DNA of 64,000 nucleotides from NCBI RefSeq assembly GCF_001445655.1, contig NZ_LNBE01000003.1:1160530-1224529 (forward strand), given 5' to 3'. The stretch's first letter is position 1; every line of letters begins with the position of its first letter. Below, piece after piece: positions 61,159 through 64,000 of the stretch. The stretch is from Streptomyces roseifaciens (GTDB lineage Bacteria > Actinomycetota > Actinomycetes > Streptomycetales > Streptomycetaceae). The notes under the pieces were generated by a model. The model was not told the origin of the DNA. It searched no databases and saw nothing but the letters and a program-made list of their open reading frames with translations. Made by a program: the position numbers and the translations under genes.

Positions 61159-61445
61159 TCAGTTGCTGGTGAGAGAGGTCAGCTTGGTTCGGCTGTCTTC
61201 GTCGGCAGGAGGTAGGACGACCAGGCACTGGTCGGGGTCCTGGGTGATAGTGAGGATCTGCCAGGGAGGGCGTGGGCGAGTGTGTCCAGGACGCCGCCGG
61301 AGGGGGCGGGCAGGCGGCCCTGTTCCAGGCGGGTGTCGTGGTCGACGCTGATCCCGGCCCGGTGGGAGGCTGCGCCGCACCGCACCCTCGGACCTGCGGG
61401 GATGCCCCCATTGCAGGCGACACCCCGGCGGGTCACCACGGCTGC
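61159..61445 (-). pseudogene. XRE/MmyB-type regulator relic
   Basis: HRAGISVDHDTRLEQGRLPAPSGGVLDTLAHALPG is the helix-turn-helix of a common actinobacterial MmyB-type regulator. After a deletion and frame change, WQILTITQDPDQCLVVLPPADEDSRTKL ends at 61159, matching the far C-terminus. Middle part lost. The stretch 60641-61158 otherwise shows only the recombinase-like relic and the hairpin. Confidence 0.6.
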
Positions 61446-61494
61446 AGAAAACACAGCCGCATTCTCAGGGTCCAGCCCACCACACATCCGGCGC

Positions 61495-61525
61495 TTGACC
61501 TTGACGCGGCGGCAAGGTCTCTACT
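61495..61525 (+). promoter_or_regulatory. MerR-type promoter with 19-bp spacer and dyad operator
   Basis: A -35 TTGACC (61495-61500) and -10 TCTACT (61520-61525) are 19 bp apart, the hallmark of MerR-activated promoters. The spacer holds a dyad: ACCTTGACG (61498-61506), CGG, CGGCAAGGT (61510-61518). It lies directly before the merR gene, so the regulator should control itself. Confidence 0.7.
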
Positions 61526-61531
61526 GAGGTC

Positions 61532-62266
61532 ATGAGGATCGGAGAGATCGCCGCGCTCGTCGGGGTCACGACCCGGGCGATCAGGCACTACCACCATGTC
61601 GGGCTGGTCCCGGAACCGGAACGGCGCCCCAACGGATACCGGGCTTACAGTGTCCGCGACGCTGTCCTGCTGGCCCGCGTACGTCGGCTGACCGAGCTCG
61701 GGCTCAGCCTCGACGAGGTGCGGGACGTCCTCGCGGACGATGCGGGGCGCGACCTGGCCGAGGTGCTGGAGGAGCTGGACACCGACCTCGCCCGGCAGGA
61801 GGCCGAGATCGGGGAGCGTCGGCGGCGGCTCGCGGTGCTGCTGGCCGCCGAGCCGGGGGAGACCGAACCGCTGTCCCCCACGCTCGCCGCGCTCCTTGCG
61901 AAGGCGCCGGACACGGCCTCGCCCACCGCCGCGAAGGACCGCGAGCACCTGACGCTGCTCGACGTCGCGGGCTCCGGAGGCCAGGAGCTGTACGCCGTGC
62001 TCGGACCGTTGGCGGCAGACCCGGCGCTGCTCGCGCTGTACGAACGCCTCGACGCGCTCGCCGAAGCCCCGACGGACGATCCGCGGATCCCGGCGCTGGC
62101 AGCCGAGCTGGTGGCGGCCGTCCCCGACGAGGTGTTCGCCGCGATCCCCGCCGAGGGGCAGATCGTGGCCGGATTCCAGGAGGCGCTGCTCGCGGAGTAC
62201 GCGCCCGCGCAGGCGGAAGTCGTACGCAGGGTCATGGAGGCGTTCATGCACAGGAGCCGGGGATGA
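61532..62266 (+). CDS. MerR-family transcriptional regulator
   Basis: 244-aa regulator. Winged helix at the N-terminus: MRIGEIAALVGVTTRAIRHYHHVGLV, RRPNGYRAYSVRDAVLLARVRRL, GLSLDEVRDVL; then a long dimerisation helix rich in Glu/Arg (about 70-110) and a C-terminal helical domain of about 130 residues with no TipAS or zinc-binding motif visible. The effector is unknown. The ATG is only seven bases past the -10 box, so the transcript is nearly leaderless; no clear ribosome site is needed. Possible targets are its own promoter and unknown distant genes. Confidence 0.93.
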   Translation: MRIGEIAALVGVTTRAIRHYHHVGLVPEPERRPNGYRAYSVRDAVLLARVRRLTELGLSLDEVRDVLADDAGRDLAEVLEELDTDLARQEAEIGERRRRLAVLLAAEPGETEPLSPTLAALLAKAPDTASPTAAKDREHLTLLDVAGSGGQELYAVLGPLAADPALLALYERLDALAEAPTDDPRIPALAAELVAAVPDEVFAAIPAEGQIVAGFQEALLAEYAPAQAEVVRRVMEAFMHRSRG

Positions 62267-62399
62267 GCGGGGCGACCGCTGGGCTTCCCCCGCCCGCGCG
62301 GCGGCAGAGGGGAAGCACGGACCGTCCGCTTCCACGCCGACGACCCGCACGCGCTGATCGGCGCCCTGCGCCAGCCTGCGCTCACCTGAATCCCCCCCC

Positions 62400-62426
62400 G
62401 AGAACCCCGAGAACCCCGAGAACCCC
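62400..62426. repeat. Three tandem copies of GAGAACCCC
   Basis: Perfect 9-bp repeat with a fourth degenerate copy (GAGAAAGGG), just upstream of the SnoaL-like start at 62442. Confidence 0.9.
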
Positions 62427-62441
62427 GAGAAAGGGCACCTG

Positions 62442-62575
62442 ATGAACACCGCCACCGAGAAGAACCTGGCCTTGCTGCGCACCGCTTATCAGAGGCTGCA
62501 GAGCGGCGACCTCGACGCGTGCGTCGAGCTGCTGACAGAGAACTTCATCGCCAACCTCCCCGGGATACCCGAGCG
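62442..62575 (+). pseudogene. SnoaL-like protein, N-terminal remnant
   Basis: NLALLRTAYQRLQSGDLDACVELLTENFIANLPGIPE is the opening of a SnoaL/NTF2-like protein, from the ATG at 62442. Homology stops after about 44 codons and the frame goes on into Arg-rich sequence. The stretch 62576-63067 holds further scraps, including, on the minus strand, ATPAFAQAAAPDLSYLSRLIHPAFTEDGLELNYVKVTR, an unidentified protein tail (about 62920-63035). Confidence 0.6.
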
Positions 62576-63067
62576 ATGGCGGCGTGCAGGGCAGTACGTG
62601 AGTGATCCAGCTCGGGGAGGCGGCAGATTCAGACGTAGCGGCCCCGCGAGCGCAGGAATGCCGCCGCGCTGCTGCTGGGGACCTGTCGGCCGCCGCCGAC
62701 CGCCAGTGGTCCGCCGCACGGGCCGGCCTACCGCCCTCCGCAAGGCCGCCGCGCCCGTGAGACCGCTCGACTGGACGAAGGGTTCGCACAGTGGGGCGCG
62801 ACAGTCAAGAAGGCACGGAACGCGCCTGCTCGACGCGGGTACAGTCCGCGTCGCGATCGACAGCACAGGTGCGCGCTCGCGGGGGGCCCGAGCCGCGCAC
62901 GAAGGCGCCGCCTGGTGACCTTCACGTAGTTGAGCTCCAGCCCGTCTTCGGTGAAGGCCGGGTGGATGAGGCGGGAGAGGTAGGAGAGGTCCGGTGCGGC
63001 GGCTTGGGCGAAGGCGGGCGTGGCGATGAACGGGTCGGGGTCCGCTCGCGCCCTTGAGGGCCGGCCG

Positions 63068-63937
63068 TCAGGGACGTGGCCGCGTCGGCAGGTAGTAGGG
63101 GCGGTTGTGGGCGGCCACCGGGGGAGACTGGTACGTCCAGGCGCCGACAGCCGGTGCTCCGGCGCCGAGGAGGGCGCGGATGTCGCGGCCGAGGGGGCTG
63201 TCCGGGGTGCGGACCGTCAACCGCGTACGGCTGGAGTGTTCACGGGCGGACAGGTCGTACCAGCGGTACGGCTGGTAGACGTTCATGGGGCCGGCGAGCA
63301 GGCGTCCCTCGCGGTCGGTGCCGTAGCCGGTTACCGGGGCGGAGTTGGCGGCGACGGCGGTGAGGCCGTCCAGGTCCGCCGTGATGTCGAGCAGCGGGTC
63401 CGGGTCCTTTTCCAGGGTGGCGTCGGGGGCGATCGTGGCCGACTTGCACCGTATGGTCCAGGTCTCGCCCGCGGGTCCGTTGAGGGACGGCAGGCCGACC
63501 TCGAACCAGCCGGGGTACTTCGGTTCCGCGTAGAGTTCGCGCCCGGCCCTGATGGCGAACGGGTTGTCGCACACGACGTGGAGGCGGGCGATGCCGAGCA
63601 GTTTCGTCTGGTCCCAGCCCTGTGCGTACTGGGCGTAGGTCAGGCGCGGCAGGCGGCCGCCCTCGTCCGTCGGGAACGCGATGGCGCTGAACTCGATCTC
63701 CTGGGTGATGCCGCCGCCGAACGGGTACTGCGCGAAGTACAGCTGGTAGTTGAGTGATACCAGTGCCTGCCCGTCCTCGAAGGTGGCTGCGGTCAGATCC
63801 GGATGGTGTTTGGCGAGCAGCTCGCGGATCGGGTCCGGAGCGACCAGCCAGTCGATGCCGATCTGATGCAATGCCCCGTAATGGAAGGGGAGTTGGAAGG
63901 GATCGGGTACGGGCGGCAGGGGCAGGGGGGCGGTCAT
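63068..63937 (-). CDS. Acetoacetate-decarboxylase-like protein
   Basis: 289-aa protein with the ADC-like beta-cone pattern: YFAQYPFGGGITQEIEFSAIAFP, then the key stretch AIRAGRELYAEPKYPGWFEV, corresponding to GREVxGxPKK of acetoacetate decarboxylase, with Lys140 in the Schiff-base neighbourhood and Tyr in place of the second Lys. Downstream beta strands include TGYGTDREGRLLAGPMNVYQPYRWYDLS. Family members include decarboxylases and aldolase/dehydratases of secondary metabolism. The ATG at 63937 has GAGGAG upstream. Neighbours are relics, so the substrate is open. Confidence 0.72.
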   Translation of the reverse strand: MTAPLPLPPVPDPFQLPFHYGALHQIGIDWLVAPDPIRELLAKHHPDLTAATFEDGQALVSLNYQLYFAQYPFGGGITQEIEFSAIAFPTDEGGRLPRLTYAQYAQGWDQTKLLGIARLHVVCDNPFAIRAGRELYAEPKYPGWFEVGLPSLNGPAGETWTIRCKSATIAPDATLEKDPDPLLDITADLDGLTAVAANSAPVTGYGTDREGRLLAGPMNVYQPYRWYDLSAREHSSRTRLTVRTPDSPLGRDIRALLGAGAPAVGAWTYQSPPVAAHNRPYYLPTRPRP

Positions 63938-64000
63938 GCCGAGGCTCCTCGGATCGGTGACGGCGCGATGGCGGCGGGGGACGCCGGGGGTGGGACGAGA

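Noticed and set aside
1..64000. CRISPR array
   Set aside because: The tandem repeats present (8 and 9 bp) have no spacers, and no cas-like gene was seen.
1..64000. tRNA or rRNA genes, phage attachment sites
   Set aside because: No convincing T-loop with matching arms was found by eye; a single GGTTCGAATG near 50110 lies inside the LLM oxidoreductase relic and lacks a cloverleaf.

Overview
The window is GC-rich actinobacterial DNA, almost certainly Streptomyces or a close relative. Signs are the G/C-ending codons, frequent GTG and TTG starts, very rare TTA codons, AGGAGG-type ribosome sites, and families typical of the genus (DUF6461, PucR, CATRA and ABC-3C conflict proteins, a bacterial class II terpene cyclase). 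I saw no tRNA, rRNA or CRISPR array.

Region 1 to 17092 looks like one end of a mitomycin-type (mitosane, AHBA-derived) biosynthetic cluster that continues to the left. It holds a P450, a close relative of the mitomycin-binding resistance protein Mrd, an alkaline-phosphatase-superfamily protein with altered metal ligands, an MmcQ/YjbR protein, an MmcR-like O-methyltransferase, a NodU-type carbamoyltransferase, an FAD monooxygenase, a complete sulfate-activation set (cysC-cysD-cysN), a Mct-like exporter with its MarR regulator, and an aminoshikimate-type dehydrogenase with a ROK sugar kinase that fit kanosamine/AHBA precursor supply. Many joints overlap as ATGA or GTGA.

Region 17.1 to 24.2 kb is a patchwork of intact small genes (cupin, GlxA-type regulator, DUF1772 protein) and decayed ones (HIT, a TPR protein, NmrA). 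Region 24.2 to 29.2 kb is a three-gene CATRA conflict system (TPR-CHAT protease, small partner, membrane partner). Region 29.4 to 30.9 kb holds IS3 and IS5 relics and genes they broke. Region 31.6 to 35.0 kb is an ABC-3C type defence operon (Mrr-like nuclease, winged-helix middle component, SMC-like ABC ATPase). From 35.0 to 42.4 kb lie membrane and secreted proteins, a PucR/TPR chimeric pseudogene, an HEAGH metallopeptidase and a lipoprotein. Two adjacent AlkB-like 2-oxoglutarate dioxygenases with a tiny third frame follow at 43.3 to 45.5 kb.

Region 46 to 50.5 kb holds a membrane protein, an HxlR/quinone-oxidoreductase pair with a repeat operator, and a LuxR/flavin-oxidoreductase pseudogene junction. 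Region 50.8 to 56.3 kb is a terpenoid cluster: a class I terpene synthase fused to a GXWXG/DUF4334 domain, divergent from a class II (DxDTT) cyclase carrying a TTA codon, then a P450 and an SDR. It is followed by a secreted CdtB-like nuclease fused to ricin-type lectin repeats (56.3 to 58.2 kb). An IclR regulator is broken by a five-copy octanucleotide repeat, and the right end carries an SDR, a MerR gene with a textbook 19-bp-spacer promoter, several relics and an acetoacetate-decarboxylase-like protein.
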